Under the pieces are notes generated by a model. That model was given only the letters and a program-made list of their open reading frames with translations. It ran no database searches and was not told the DNA's origin. 23,015 nucleotides of DNA. Source: JAUXEH01 sp965602945. Lineage in GTDB: Bacteria; Acidobacteriota; Aminicenantia; Aminicenantales; Aminicenantaceae. Position 1 is the first letter of the stretch, and each line of letters opens with the position of its first letter. The DNA is taken from the NCBI GenBank assembly GCA_965602945.1, contig CBFDBC010000028.1, forward strand, positions 1 through 23,015. The letters run 5' to 3'. Positions 16,197 through 23,015 of the stretch are shown here, piece after piece. A program made the position numbers and the translations under genes.

Positions 16197-17498
16197 CTAT
16201 AATAACGTCAAAAACGAGAGTTCCTTGCTGAAAAAGACCATAAGCGTCCCCGTCAGGATGATGAGGACAGCCGGGATCACGCAGTAGGCCAGCATGCGGC
16301 CGTACGGCTCCTTCATACCCACTGTGTCTTTGGTCAGGCGCCCGATGATGGCCGTGGGCGGGAGCGCATCCCCCAACGGCCAGATGACGCTCATCCCAGC
16401 CAGGGCCACGATGGGATTGAGCCCGATGGTGTTGAAGAGCAGCACCAGCGGAACCCCCAGGACCGGTGCGGCCCCCCACATCAGCACGGCCTCGGACACC
16501 GGCAGGACCAGGGACAGGGTCAGGAAGACCGCGGTCAGGGGCAGGGTGACGATGGTGATGGCGATGAGCCCCCGAACCCCGGTCAAGGTCATGACCTGAA
16601 CCAGGATCCCCACACAGGTCAGGGTGCCGATGAGGGGCAGAAGCTGGTGGATGGTCTCACGGGAGACCTTCAGGAAATCGAGCTTGACCGGAGACAGCAG
16701 GAAGGTCACGGCCGCCGCCGCTACGAACATCATGGGAAGCCCGACGATGGGCAGCGAATGGGGCCAGATCCTTCCGGCGAGGACCAGCACGAAAAATACC
16801 AGGAAGGGCAGGAATACCCGCAGCCAGTTCATCCTCGCGGGTGCCTCCGGCAGTTCCTGGAGCGCGGTCTCGAGATCAACGGGCCGGCCTTTCCATCCCA
16901 GGATAAAGATGGTGAGCAGCGCCAGCACTACACAGGGGATGAGCAGCGGAAGGAAGAACCCCACATACGGCATGTTCACTCCGGCCGCGGTCAGCATGGC
17001 CCACAGGCTCACGGGCGGTGCGGCCGCGCTCAATCCAGCCAGGATGAAGATGATGGCCGCCGCTTTGGGCCTGGCGATCCCCATGGTGTGCAGCACCACT
17101 GCGATCATCCCGCCGGTGATGAGCACCGTCACGCTGCCGGCACCGGTCAGGGCACCGGGAATGAGCAGGAGGAACGTGATGAGCACGAACAGCACGGACC
17201 TGCGTTTGTGGAAGCGTGTCAGGATCCCCCGGACCACGAAGGCGACGCCCCCGGATTCCTTCAGCAGGTTCATGAACAGCGTGGCCGTGATGAAGATCAG
17301 GATGATGTCCAGATATGTGAAGGCGCCCTCGACGATGTGACGCGCCGGGATCCCCGCCCCGCCGGCCAGGGCTCCTGCTACAGCCGCGAAGAAGAGGGCC
17401 AGCTCGGTGGAGACTTTGAACAGCCTGACCACGATGTAGGTGACCACCATGACGGCCAGGATGATCTGGGCGGAGGTGAACATGCTCATGGATGACAT
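16197..17498 (-). CDS. DctM-like large permease (TRAP/IT superfamily)
   Basis: A 433-residue, about 12-helix inner-membrane protein of the TRAP large permease (DctM) type. Two related half-motifs are visible: GALTGAGSVTVLITGG in the first half with GLSAAAPPVSLWA, and PPTAIIGRLTKDTVGMKEPYG in the second. Length is normal for DctM. The family moves C4-dicarboxylates, sialic acid or other organic acids with Na+ or H+. No canonical DctP-type binding protein is nearby; the exported DUF6305 protein and a two-helix protein take the usual DctP/DctQ places. No strong ribosome-binding site precedes 17498; ATGs at 17489 and 17483 are also possible. It is 47 nt after the two-helix gene. Confidence 0.8.
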   Translation of the reverse strand: MSSMSMFTSAQIILAVMVVTYIVVRLFKVSTELALFFAAVAGALAGGAGIPARHIVEGAFTYLDIILIFITATLFMNLLKESGGVAFVVRGILTRFHKRRSVLFVLITFLLLIPGALTGAGSVTVLITGGMIAVVLHTMGIARPKAAAIIFILAGLSAAAPPVSLWAMLTAAGVNMPYVGFFLPLLIPCVVLALLTIFILGWKGRPVDLETALQELPEAPARMNWLRVFLPFLVFFVLVLAGRIWPHSLPIVGLPMMFVAAAAVTFLLSPVKLDFLKVSRETIHQLLPLIGTLTCVGILVQVMTLTGVRGLIAITIVTLPLTAVFLTLSLVLPVSEAVLMWGAAPVLGVPLVLLFNTIGLNPIVALAGMSVIWPLGDALPPTAIIGRLTKDTVGMKEPYGRMLAYCVIPAVLIILTGTLMVFFSKELSFLTLL

Positions 17499-17545
17499 GG
17501 TAAGGGATTACTGTATTGTATGTCCTGGGGAAAATCAACCCTGGT

Positions 17546-18130
17546 TTATCGGGATCTGTGGATCTGGATGTTGGAGATACAAGGATAGCTTTCCAACGTC
17601 TCTTTGTTCTGGTATATGGTCTTTGCCACGATCAGGGTCCCCAAGGCATAATCGTTCCAGCGGTAGAGCATAGCATCGAGCTGCGACCCCGTGATGGAGG
17701 CCAGTTCGCGTGCCCCTGTTTTCACAATCGGGAGTTTCAAGCCGTTCAGGACCCTGTTGAGGGAATTCGGGTTGGTGATGTGGAGGTGTGTCCCGTTGTC
17801 GTCCAGTGTCAGTTTGAGACGCGGCTGGGGATCCTCGAAGTAGTAGGTCGTGATGTTGCTGGCGTTTCCTTTTCCCTGCCTCACGAAATAATTCAGCTCC
17901 AGGGGGTGCACCGGGAAGACCATATCGCGGATATCAGCAACCGTAATCTTGTGAGTATCGGTCTGGTTGATGTAGAGCAGGACCGTCAGGAAAAACAGGA
18001 ACAGGATCACGCCTCGGAACAGGTTCCGGCGGTCGTTCTTCAGGATTATCCGCAGCAGCCAGAGGGAGGCCAGGAACAGGAGTATCCCGATGATCTTGGT
18101 CAGAGTGAGATACTCCAACACGGCTTCCAT
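17546..18130 (-). CDS. Two-helix membrane protein with soluble C-terminal domain
   Basis: A 194-residue protein with an N-terminal helical hairpin (about 10-28, TKIIGILLFLASLWLLRII, and 37-54, LFRGVILFLFFLTVLLYIN) and a 140-residue soluble domain rich in beta-type residues (ITTYYFEDPQPRLKLTLDDNGTHLHI, then SLNRVLNGLKLP). The spacing and basic loop KNDRRN suggest the C-terminal domain lies on the outside. I recognise no family. It is not a DctQ (four helices, about 160 residues), but its position between a DUF6305 exported protein and a DctM-like permease suggests a stand-in for DctQ, an inference from context. GGGAGCGAG lies 14 nt before the ATG, so the start is uncertain. Confidence 0.65.
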   Translation of the reverse strand: MEAVLEYLTLTKIIGILLFLASLWLLRIILKNDRRNLFRGVILFLFFLTVLLYINQTDTHKITVADIRDMVFPVHPLELNYFVRQGKGNASNITTYYFEDPQPRLKLTLDDNGTHLHITNPNSLNRVLNGLKLPIVKTGARELASITGSQLDAMLYRWNDYALGTLIVAKTIYQNKETLESYPCISNIQIHRSR

Positions 18131-18187
18131 TCTTCTTTTCTCGCTCCCTACATATATTTAGTCAACCCAGCCCGGAAATCATTGGCA

Positions 18188-18817
18188 CTATTTTTGGCCG
18201 TAGATCTGTTTGACGACCTCAAGAAGGTCGAGGTTTTTTTCGACGGTCAGCAGGGTGATATTTTTTTCGTTGGCAATGACCGTAAACCGGCTGTCGGTGT
18301 CGCCGTCCTTGTTCACGATCAGGAAGTCGGAGTTCGGAGCCACTGCGTCGATGCTGAGCTCATCGGTGTTGTCACCCGGGTCGGCTCCCTGGGCCCGGCG
18401 CTTCATGCCGCCGATGTGGACACCGATGAGGGAGATTCCCTGATCGCGTGCGGCCCGGATCAGTTCTGCGGTCCTGTCCAGTTCGTCATCGATGGATATG
18501 CCCGCAGCCCCCATGCCCTTGAGGCTGGCCCCCATAATGAGCATGATCGACTTGAACGGCCGGCCCGCGTCTGCCGCCGCCTTCAGGTCCTCCGGTGTCG
18601 CCTCCAGGATCAGCTCGTAGGCCGGCGTCGGATGTTCGAGTTTGGCGCGCATGAAAATGGCCTTGAGCAGGCTCGAATCAGGACTCTGGCCGCAGGATGT
18701 GAGCAGCACGGGGAGTTCTGCCCGAGGCGTTTCCCCCTGGGCAGCGAACATGAGCAGCCCTCCCCCGGTGATCAGAGTGACGGTGCAGACAAAAAAGCCG
18801 AGAAGGTTTTTTTTCAT
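18188..18817 (-). CDS. Exported DUF6305 family protein
   Basis: A 209-residue protein with a signal peptide (1-28, MKKNLLGFFVCTVTLITGG followed by GLLMFAAQG) and a Rossmann-like alpha/beta domain. The domain matches DUF6305 by ELPVLLTSCGQSPDSSLLK at its N-terminus, SIMLIMGASLKGMGAAGISIDDEL, LIGVHIGG and DFLIVNKDGDTDSRFT. The function is not established for the family. The start at 18817 has GAGGA 6 nt upstream; a longer frame to 18916 would precede the signal peptide with an unlikely N-terminus and overlaps the promoter. It is the first gene of the permease/metallohydrolase operon. A periplasmic substrate-binding role is plausible from order and topology, but not shown. Confidence 0.8.
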   Translation of the reverse strand: MKKNLLGFFVCTVTLITGGGLLMFAAQGETPRAELPVLLTSCGQSPDSSLLKAIFMRAKLEHPTPAYELILEATPEDLKAAADAGRPFKSIMLIMGASLKGMGAAGISIDDELDRTAELIRAARDQGISLIGVHIGGMKRRAQGADPGDNTDELSIDAVAPNSDFLIVNKDGDTDSRFTVIANEKNITLLTVEKNLDLLEVVKQIYGQK

Positions 18818-18848
18818 TTCAGTCCTCGTGATGTCAGGATGTATTAAA

Positions 18849-18872
18849 GCTTTCTCTATCCTAGTAGAAAGC
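18849..18872 (-). promoter_or_regulatory. Inverted repeat over the -10 box (possible operator)
   Basis: GCTTTCT (18849-18855) and AGAAAGC (18866-18872) are a perfect 7-bp inverted repeat separated by 10 bp, centred on the predicted -10 box. That arrangement suits a repressor that blocks RNA polymerase. No regulator gene is adjacent, so the binding protein is unknown. Confidence 0.35.
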
Positions 18873-18886
18873 GGAATGGACGTCAA
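18858..18886 (-). promoter_or_regulatory. Predicted promoter of the DUF6305-permease operon
   Basis: On the minus strand TTGACG (18881-18886, 5 of 6), a 17-nt spacer and TAGGAT (18858-18863, 4 of 6). It stands 40 nt upstream of the DUF6305 ATG, in the 112-bp gap after the larA-like gene, so the downstream operon need not depend on read-through. Confidence 0.5.
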
Positions 18887-18929
18887 CACGGCCATGGCCG
18901 CGGCGTCATCTCCCACTGGGCCGCCCGCA

Positions 18930-20300
18930 TCAGTGCGGGAGGGGGATGCCGTAGGGTCCGTCCACGAGGAACGCCACCGAGGGCCGGCGTCCCAGCTTTT
19001 TCTCGAGCGCCCGGACCGTGAAGTCGATCGACCCCTGGAGGAGCGTCCTCAGGTCAGGAGCATCGGTGACCAGCGTGCGCGCATCGGTCCCGGGCAGCCA
19101 AACGAAGTCGGAGGGCTCGATGTCCTGAGTGCAGTAGATCAGGTTCTCGGGCGGTGTGATCCGGAACAGGCGGCACCACATCTGGGCCTCCCACTGGTCC
19201 GGCACGAACTTCCAGTCGGGGTCGAGGAGCGCATTCACATAGCCGATCGGACCGATCTCCCCCAGGAGCCGCATCATGGCCTTGTATGTGTCACTCCCGA
19301 TGGGGTCGCTGTCCGGGTGCAGCCCCGCCAGGATGCACACCCCGCCGGGTTCCAGGACCGGCACGCACACCAGACCGCCTTTGGCTGCCTGGTAGTGGTT
19401 GATCCCGGCAAAACCGCCGTGCGTTACCACGAGGTCGTATTTCCGGTCCACGAGGATGCCCGCGTAGGTCTTGAGTTTCTGGTAGGCCTTCAGATGGGCC
19501 TTTTCCATGTCGCCTGCGAAGATGCCTGTCAGCCGGTATGAGGAATCCAGCGTGACATTGACGGTCATGTCGCATCCGGCCATGCGGGCCACCGCGAGGG
19601 CCTCCTCGTGTACGGGATTCCCCTCCAGTATCAGGTCGGCCGCCCTCGGAGAAGAAAGGATGGGACCGGCGTGCAGGATGTGGATCGATTCCTCGGACAG
19701 GAGTCCAGGGCAGATGGACTTGCGGCCACCCGAGACACCGGCCATGAAATGGCTCTCCACCAGGCCGGTCAGGATCTTGATGCCGCTCTCCACGTACACA
19801 CGGTTGATCAAGGCGTCTCCCCCGATCTCCGTGCGCCCGACACACACCATCTCAGCCTTCCTGCGGCAGTCATGGCTGTGGATGGGGAAACCGAGGGCGA
19901 AGATGCGCGGATCGAGGAGCGCGCGCAGGGATTCGTCGCTCATGGCGTGATGGGTACCGGTGGCCACCAGCAGCCGGATACGCTGCGGGGGGAGGCCTGC
20001 CTGCATCATCTCGTCGAGCAGGGGGAACAGGATCCCGTCCTCTCCGGAATATGGCACGGGGCGCGTGTCGTCCGAGATGACCACCACGGCCGTGGCCTCC
20101 GGATCGGCGGACAGCCTGCTGCGCACGATATCAGCCAGGGGCGGGCTGTCGATAGGTTCCCTCAGTGCCTGCCGGATGGCTTGTGCGGGATTCTCGAGCG
20201 GCTCCGCCTGTCCCATCGACAGGATCTCCGCGTGAGCCGGAACCTGCAGCGTGAAATCGAGCCGCCCGAAATCAAAGTGGATTTCCTGTGAACTGCTCAT
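18930..20300 (-). CDS. LarA-type nickel-pincer racemase/epimerase family protein
   Basis: A 456-residue protein of the nickel-dependent lactate racemase family. Key positions match L. plantarum LarA by spacing: SDDTRP (D77, R80), the catalytic His in ATGTHH (H117 or H118), ESH (H184), the cofactor-binding Lys in SGGRKSICPG (K194), and H210 as nickel ligand, with H184-K194-H210 intervals equal to LarA. So it should carry the nickel-pincer nucleotide and racemise or epimerise a 2-hydroxy acid. Substrates in the family vary (lactate, malate, other hydroxy acids), and none of larB, larC or larE is in the window. GGAGG lies 6 nt before the ATG, which overlaps the alcohol dehydrogenase stop (ATGA); the two are co-translated. 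Confidence 0.88.
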   Translation of the reverse strand: MSSSQEIHFDFGRLDFTLQVPAHAEILSMGQAEPLENPAQAIRQALREPIDSPPLADIVRSRLSADPEATAVVVISDDTRPVPYSGEDGILFPLLDEMMQAGLPPQRIRLLVATGTHHAMSDESLRALLDPRIFALGFPIHSHDCRRKAEMVCVGRTEIGGDALINRVYVESGIKILTGLVESHFMAGVSGGRKSICPGLLSEESIHILHAGPILSSPRAADLILEGNPVHEEALAVARMAGCDMTVNVTLDSSYRLTGIFAGDMEKAHLKAYQKLKTYAGILVDRKYDLVVTHGGFAGINHYQAAKGGLVCVPVLEPGGVCILAGLHPDSDPIGSDTYKAMMRLLGEIGPIGYVNALLDPDWKFVPDQWEAQMWCRLFRITPPENLIYCTQDIEPSDFVWLPGTDARTLVTDAPDLRTLLQGSIDFTVRALEKKLGRRPSVAFLVDGPYGIPLPH

Positions 20301-21580
20301 GATGCCTCCGTGGACATGGCCCTGATCCGGGACAGGTCTCCCGTGTGGGCCGATTGCAGGATCGGTCCCATGTATTCATCGACCAAGGAGGCTGATAGCG
20401 GCACGGGCATATTCTTGAGCTTCATGTCGAGCAGGGGGTCCTTGGCCGCCTCCTGGGCCCTGGAGAGGTGAGCCTCGGTCATGCCCGGCACCTGGTCCAG
20501 GCGGGTGGGGTAGCCGACCCGGCGGCTGAACGCCATGAGCCCGCGGGCCACGGCCTCACCCAGCTCGCGTCCTGACAGGGAGGCCGCGCCCTGCGCGATC
20601 AGGTCATAGCGGAGGAGGAGTGCGGCGAGCTTCTTCAGGTGCCGCTGTATGGCCGGCGCGAAAAACACCGTGTAATAGGGATTCATGATGGCGCAGGCAC
20701 GGCCGTGGCTGAGGATGTCCACCAGCGAAAAACTCGTGAGGTGGCCCCCGTTGGTGCCGCCCTCCATGACAGCGTAGCCGCCCAGGTCGGCGGCCAGGCC
20801 CAGCGCCTCCCTGGCTTCCGGGTCACGGGGATCGATGAGGGAACGTTCCAGATATGCCAGCGTGAGCTCCATACCGGTGAGGGCGATGTCCTCCGCCAGG
20901 CCGATGAGCTCCGGAGGGGCTCCGTAGTAGACCTCCAGGCAGTGTGACAGCCCGTCGAAGGCCCCGTCCAGGGTGAAGTCGGGCGACATGCTCGCCGTCA
21001 AGCCGTAGTCGAACAGACATCGCGGCGGGATAATGGCGTCGTCCACGATGAGTTTTTTCTGATGGGCGGCGAGGTCCGTGATGTTGGAGTACTTGGTGAG
21101 GTGGGCAGAGGACCCGGATGCGGTCTGAAGCCCGATGCAGGGCCGCAACCGCATCCCTGAAGCCTGGATCCTCTCCGTCACCTTGCCCGTGCCGAAGTAA
21201 TCGTCGAAGCCGCCGCCCAGGTCGGCCAGGACCACCGCGGCCTTGGCCGCATCGATCCCCGACCCTCCCGAGGCAGCCAGGACGAAGTCCGGAGCGACGT
21301 CTTCCACGGCCTGCTGCATGCGCAGCACGTCCTCGCGTGGTGTGTTGGGCCGGGCGGAGGCGGACCGCCCGCCGATCTCGATCCCGGATCCGCTCAGGGA
21401 TGCGACGATCGTCGCGTAGCTTTCCTCGTCGCGGCTGTCCAGGCTGGTAATGAGCAGCACCCGTGAACCGAAGGGCGCGGCCAGTTCGCCGATCCGGTCG
21501 AGGCACCCCAATCCGTACACATAGTCGCTGCCCTTGAATTCATCGATCAATTCCCGTGCGTGTTTCTTCAGTTCTTCCAT
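20297..21580 (-). CDS. Iron-containing alcohol dehydrogenase family protein
   Basis: A 427-residue group III (iron-dependent) dehydrogenase. The NAD(P) site is GGSGIDAAK (105-113). Metal ligands are the usual set: D209 and H213 in FDGLSH, H280 in GGH, H292 in SHGRA. The D209-H213 spacing equals that of FucO. The family interconverts an alcohol and an aldehyde or ketone with NAD(P)H. The N-terminal half is a standard Fe-ADH fold, including the SGGSG and TASGSS loops. It follows the glycyl radical enzyme gene on the same strand with a hairpin repeat in between, and overlaps larA-like by 4 bp (ATGA). It could reduce an aldehyde made by the glycyl radical enzyme; the substrate cannot be read. No obvious ribosome-binding site precedes the ATG. 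Confidence 0.87.
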   Translation of the reverse strand: MEELKKHARELIDEFKGSDYVYGLGCLDRIGELAAPFGSRVLLITSLDSRDEESYATIVASLSGSGIEIGGRSASARPNTPREDVLRMQQAVEDVAPDFVLAASGGSGIDAAKAAVVLADLGGGFDDYFGTGKVTERIQASGMRLRPCIGLQTASGSSAHLTKYSNITDLAAHQKKLIVDDAIIPPRCLFDYGLTASMSPDFTLDGAFDGLSHCLEVYYGAPPELIGLAEDIALTGMELTLAYLERSLIDPRDPEAREALGLAADLGGYAVMEGGTNGGHLTSFSLVDILSHGRACAIMNPYYTVFFAPAIQRHLKKLAALLLRYDLIAQGAASLSGRELGEAVARGLMAFSRRVGYPTRLDQVPGMTEAHLSRAQEAAKDPLLDMKLKNMPVPLSASLVDEYMGPILQSAHTGDLSRIRAMSTEAS

Positions 21581-21609
21581 AGCCCGATTCTAGCCAAAAA
21601 AGGGGATAT

Positions 21610-21634
21610 AAAAAAGGGGACAGGCCCCTTTTTT
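21610..21634. terminator. Bidirectional intrinsic terminator hairpin
   Basis: AAAAAAGGGG (21610-21619), loop ACAGG, CCCCTTTTTT (21625-21634): a perfect 10-bp stem with T-tracts on both strands. It lies just after the glycyl radical enzyme gene and before the alcohol dehydrogenase gene, so it may limit read-through from the first to the second. Confidence 0.65.
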
Positions 21635-21689
21635 AATAAAGAGCAATTAAAACTACGGGCGAGTTAAATACGGGCCTGTCCCCTTTTTT
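21610..21689. repeat. Long inverted repeat with GGGGACAGGCCC core
   Basis: AAAAAAGGGGACAGGCCC (21610-21627) is exactly complementary to 21672-21689: an 18-bp perfect inverted repeat around a 44-bp AT-rich centre. A further AAAAAAGGGG copy is at 21596-21605, so the block is built from repeats of one hairpin. From memory, this GGGGACAGG type of hairpin is found as a REP-like repeat in several anaerobes, often near RAYT transposases; none is visible here. It fills the 112-bp gap between two same-strand genes. Confidence 0.65.
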
Positions 21690-21692
21690 GCA

Positions 21693-23015
21693 TTAAAAAT
21701 CCTGGTGTTCGGTGCGGCGGATGATCTCGTTCTGCAGGTCCGGGTTCAGGTCGCAGAAATAGTCGCTGTAGCCGGCCACGCGCACGATCAGGTCGCGGTA
21801 CTTTTCCGGCTGCTGCTGCGCGTCTCGCAGGGTGTCCGCTGTGACCACGTTCATCTGGATGTGATGCCCGTCCATACTGAAGTAGGAGCGCACCAGGTGG
21901 GTCAGGTTGTCGATCCCTTCCTCGTCTTCCAGCAGCTGCGGGTTGAACTTCTGGTTGAGCAGCGTGCCGCCGGTGCGGGCGTGGTCGATCTTGGCCGCCG
22001 ACTTGACCACGGCCGTGGGGCCGTGGCGGTCCGAGCCCTGGACCGGCGAGATGCCCTCGGACAGCGGCTGGTGCGCCCTGCGGCCGTCGGCCGAGGCCCC
22101 CAGCATACGCCCGAAGTAGACATGCACCGTGGTGGGAAGCAGGTTGATGCGGTAGGCGCCCCCCTTCGTGTTGGGCCGCCCGTTGACCGCATCGTAATAG
22201 ACCTCGAAGATCTCCCGCATCACGTCGTCGGCATAGTCGTCGTCGTTGCCGTATTTAGGGGTCTTGTTCAGGAGCTGCTGCCGTAGGGGTTCCTCGTCCT
22301 CGAAGTCCTTGTCGAGCACATCCAGCAGGCGCGCCATGGAAAGCCTCTCCCGGTCGAACACATTGTGTTTGATGGAAACGAGCGTGTCCGATATGGAGCC
22401 CAGACCCACACCCTGGATGTAAGTGGTGTTGTAGCGTGGGCCGCCGTCGTGATAGTCCTTCCCCCTCGCGATGCAGTCGTCGATCAGCAGCGACAAAAAG
22501 GGAGCGGGGATGTGTTCTGCATACAGGCGCTCTATGATGTTGTTGCCCTCGATCTTAATGTCCACGAAGTGGCGGACCTGCTTCCGGAACGCCTCCATAA
22601 GCTCCTCGAAAGAGCCGAATTCCCGTGGGTCGCCGGTTGCGATGCCGATGGCCTTCCCGGTCAGCGGATCCACGCCGTTGTGCAGGGTTATCTCCAGCAC
22701 CTTGGGCAGGTTGAAGTACCCGGTCAGGGTGTAGTTCTCCTTCCCGAAGGCCCCGGACTCCACACACCCGCTGGCCCCGCCGTTGCGGGCGTCTTCCACG
22801 GATTTCCCCTGGCGCATCAGCTCCTGGACGATGACATCGGTGTTGAAAATGGAGGGCTGGCCGAAGCCGGTTTTGACGATCTTCAGGGCCCGCTTGAGGA
22901 AGCGGTCCGGGTTCTTCTTGCTGATCTGAACCATGGAGGAGGGCTGCAGGATGCGCATCTCCTCGATCACGTCCAGGATGAGGTAGGAGAGGTCATTGAC
23001 CCCGTCGGAGCCGTC
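21693..23015 (-). CDS. Glycyl radical enzyme, dehydratase-like (HypD-like?), 5' partial
   Basis: The frame is open to the window edge, giving 440 residues, roughly the C-terminal half of a normal 780-850-residue enzyme. The active-site loop is GASGCVE (Cys at codon 22764-22766, Glu two residues later) and the glycyl radical loop RVAGYSDYF has its Gly codon at 21771-21773, 26 residues from the end. A single Cys followed by V-E marks diol-dehydratase-type members, not pyruvate formate-lyase, which has two adjacent cysteines. The stretch CVESGAFGKENYTLTGYFNLPKVLEITL resembles the hydroxyproline dehydratase group as I remember it; that subfamily call is tentative. An activating radical-SAM enzyme is expected nearby but is not in the window. 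It is strictly anaerobic chemistry. Upstream part missing. Confidence 0.85.
   Translation of the reverse strand, partial: DGSDGVNDLSYLILDVIEEMRILQPSSMVQISKKNPDRFLKRALKIVKTGFGQPSIFNTDVIVQELMRQGKSVEDARNGGASGCVESGAFGKENYTLTGYFNLPKVLEITLHNGVDPLTGKAIGIATGDPREFGSFEELMEAFRKQVRHFVDIKIEGNNIIERLYAEHIPAPFLSLLIDDCIARGKDYHDGGPRYNTTYIQGVGLGSISDTLVSIKHNVFDRERLSMARLLDVLDKDFEDEEPLRQQLLNKTPKYGNDDDYADDVMREIFEVYYDAVNGRPNTKGGAYRINLLPTTVHVYFGRMLGASADGRRAHQPLSEGISPVQGSDRHGPTAVVKSAAKIDHARTGGTLLNQKFNPQLLEDEEGIDNLTHLVRSYFSMDGHHIQMNVVTADTLRDAQQQPEKYRDLIVRVAGYSDYFCDLNPDLQNEIIRRTEHQDF

Noticed and set aside
17516..18847. 443-codon plus-strand frame
   Set aside because: It spans two minus-strand genes with membrane helices and a signal peptide, plus their spacer, and shows no motif.
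1..23015. CRISPR arrays, tRNA or rRNA genes
   Set aside because: No regularly spaced direct repeats, cloverleaf or rRNA-like sequence was seen on either strand by reading.

Overview
The window is a GC-rich, gene-dense stretch of a bacterial chromosome, with no RNA genes and no recognisable transposase or phage gene. Gene content suggests an anaerobic, amino-acid or peptide-fermenting Gram-negative-type bacterium: an oxygen-sensitive glycyl radical enzyme, a tungsten-type aldehyde ferredoxin oxidoreductase (AOR) with its own ferredoxin, a nickel-pincer LarA-type enzyme, an iron alcohol dehydrogenase and several amino-acid or carboxylate carriers. The kinase-TolB-like-TPR protein and the roughly 800-residue duplicated MacB/FtsX permease are styles common in Acidobacteriota and Candidatus Aminicenantes. 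That placement is an inference from protein style, not a measured assignment.

Layout, left to right. (1) 3-2035: the 3' end of an outer-membrane beta-barrel gene, convergent with a BrnQ branched-chain amino-acid carrier. (2) 2060-4572: divergent promoters, then a Ser/Thr kinase fused to a zinc ribbon, a TolB-N/FlgO-like domain and TPRs. (3) 4602-8687: a promoter and a four-gene operon (TIGR04076 protein, polyferredoxin, AOR, NSS-family sodium symporter), probably for uptake of an amino acid and oxidation of its aldehyde. (4) 8696-11113: a minus-strand orphan MacB/FtsX permease. (5) 11184-14812: a three-gene block (atypical NRAMP-like transporter, two-helix membrane protein, ATC hydrolase-nitroreductase fusion) bracketed by two directly repeated, AT-rich, exactly 254-bp imperfect palindromes. 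(6) 14814-18886, minus strand: a DUF6305 lipid-free exported protein, a two-helix protein, a DctM-like permease, an overlooked 49-residue membrane peptide and a membrane-anchored M14/AstE-like metallohydrolase, behind a promoter with an inverted repeat over its -10 box. (7) 18930-23015, minus strand: a glycyl radical enzyme (partial), a hairpin terminator/repeat, an iron-dependent alcohol dehydrogenase and a LarA-type enzyme.

The strongest unexplained signal is the pair of 254-bp palindromes. They align without any gap at about 71% identity by hand count, each half mirrors the other (about 55-57% self-complementary over 127 positions), their ends are near-perfect inverted repeats, CTTA-like boxes recur every 11 bp in the arms, and TTTTCCACAG is invariant at the exact centre. 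The second copy supplies the last 15 codons of the neighbouring nitroreductase fusion, as if it had inserted there. The second candidate system is the DUF6305/DctM-like/metallohydrolase operon, which looks like a surface deacylation-plus-uptake module. All homology calls are from reading the protein sequences; no database search was run.
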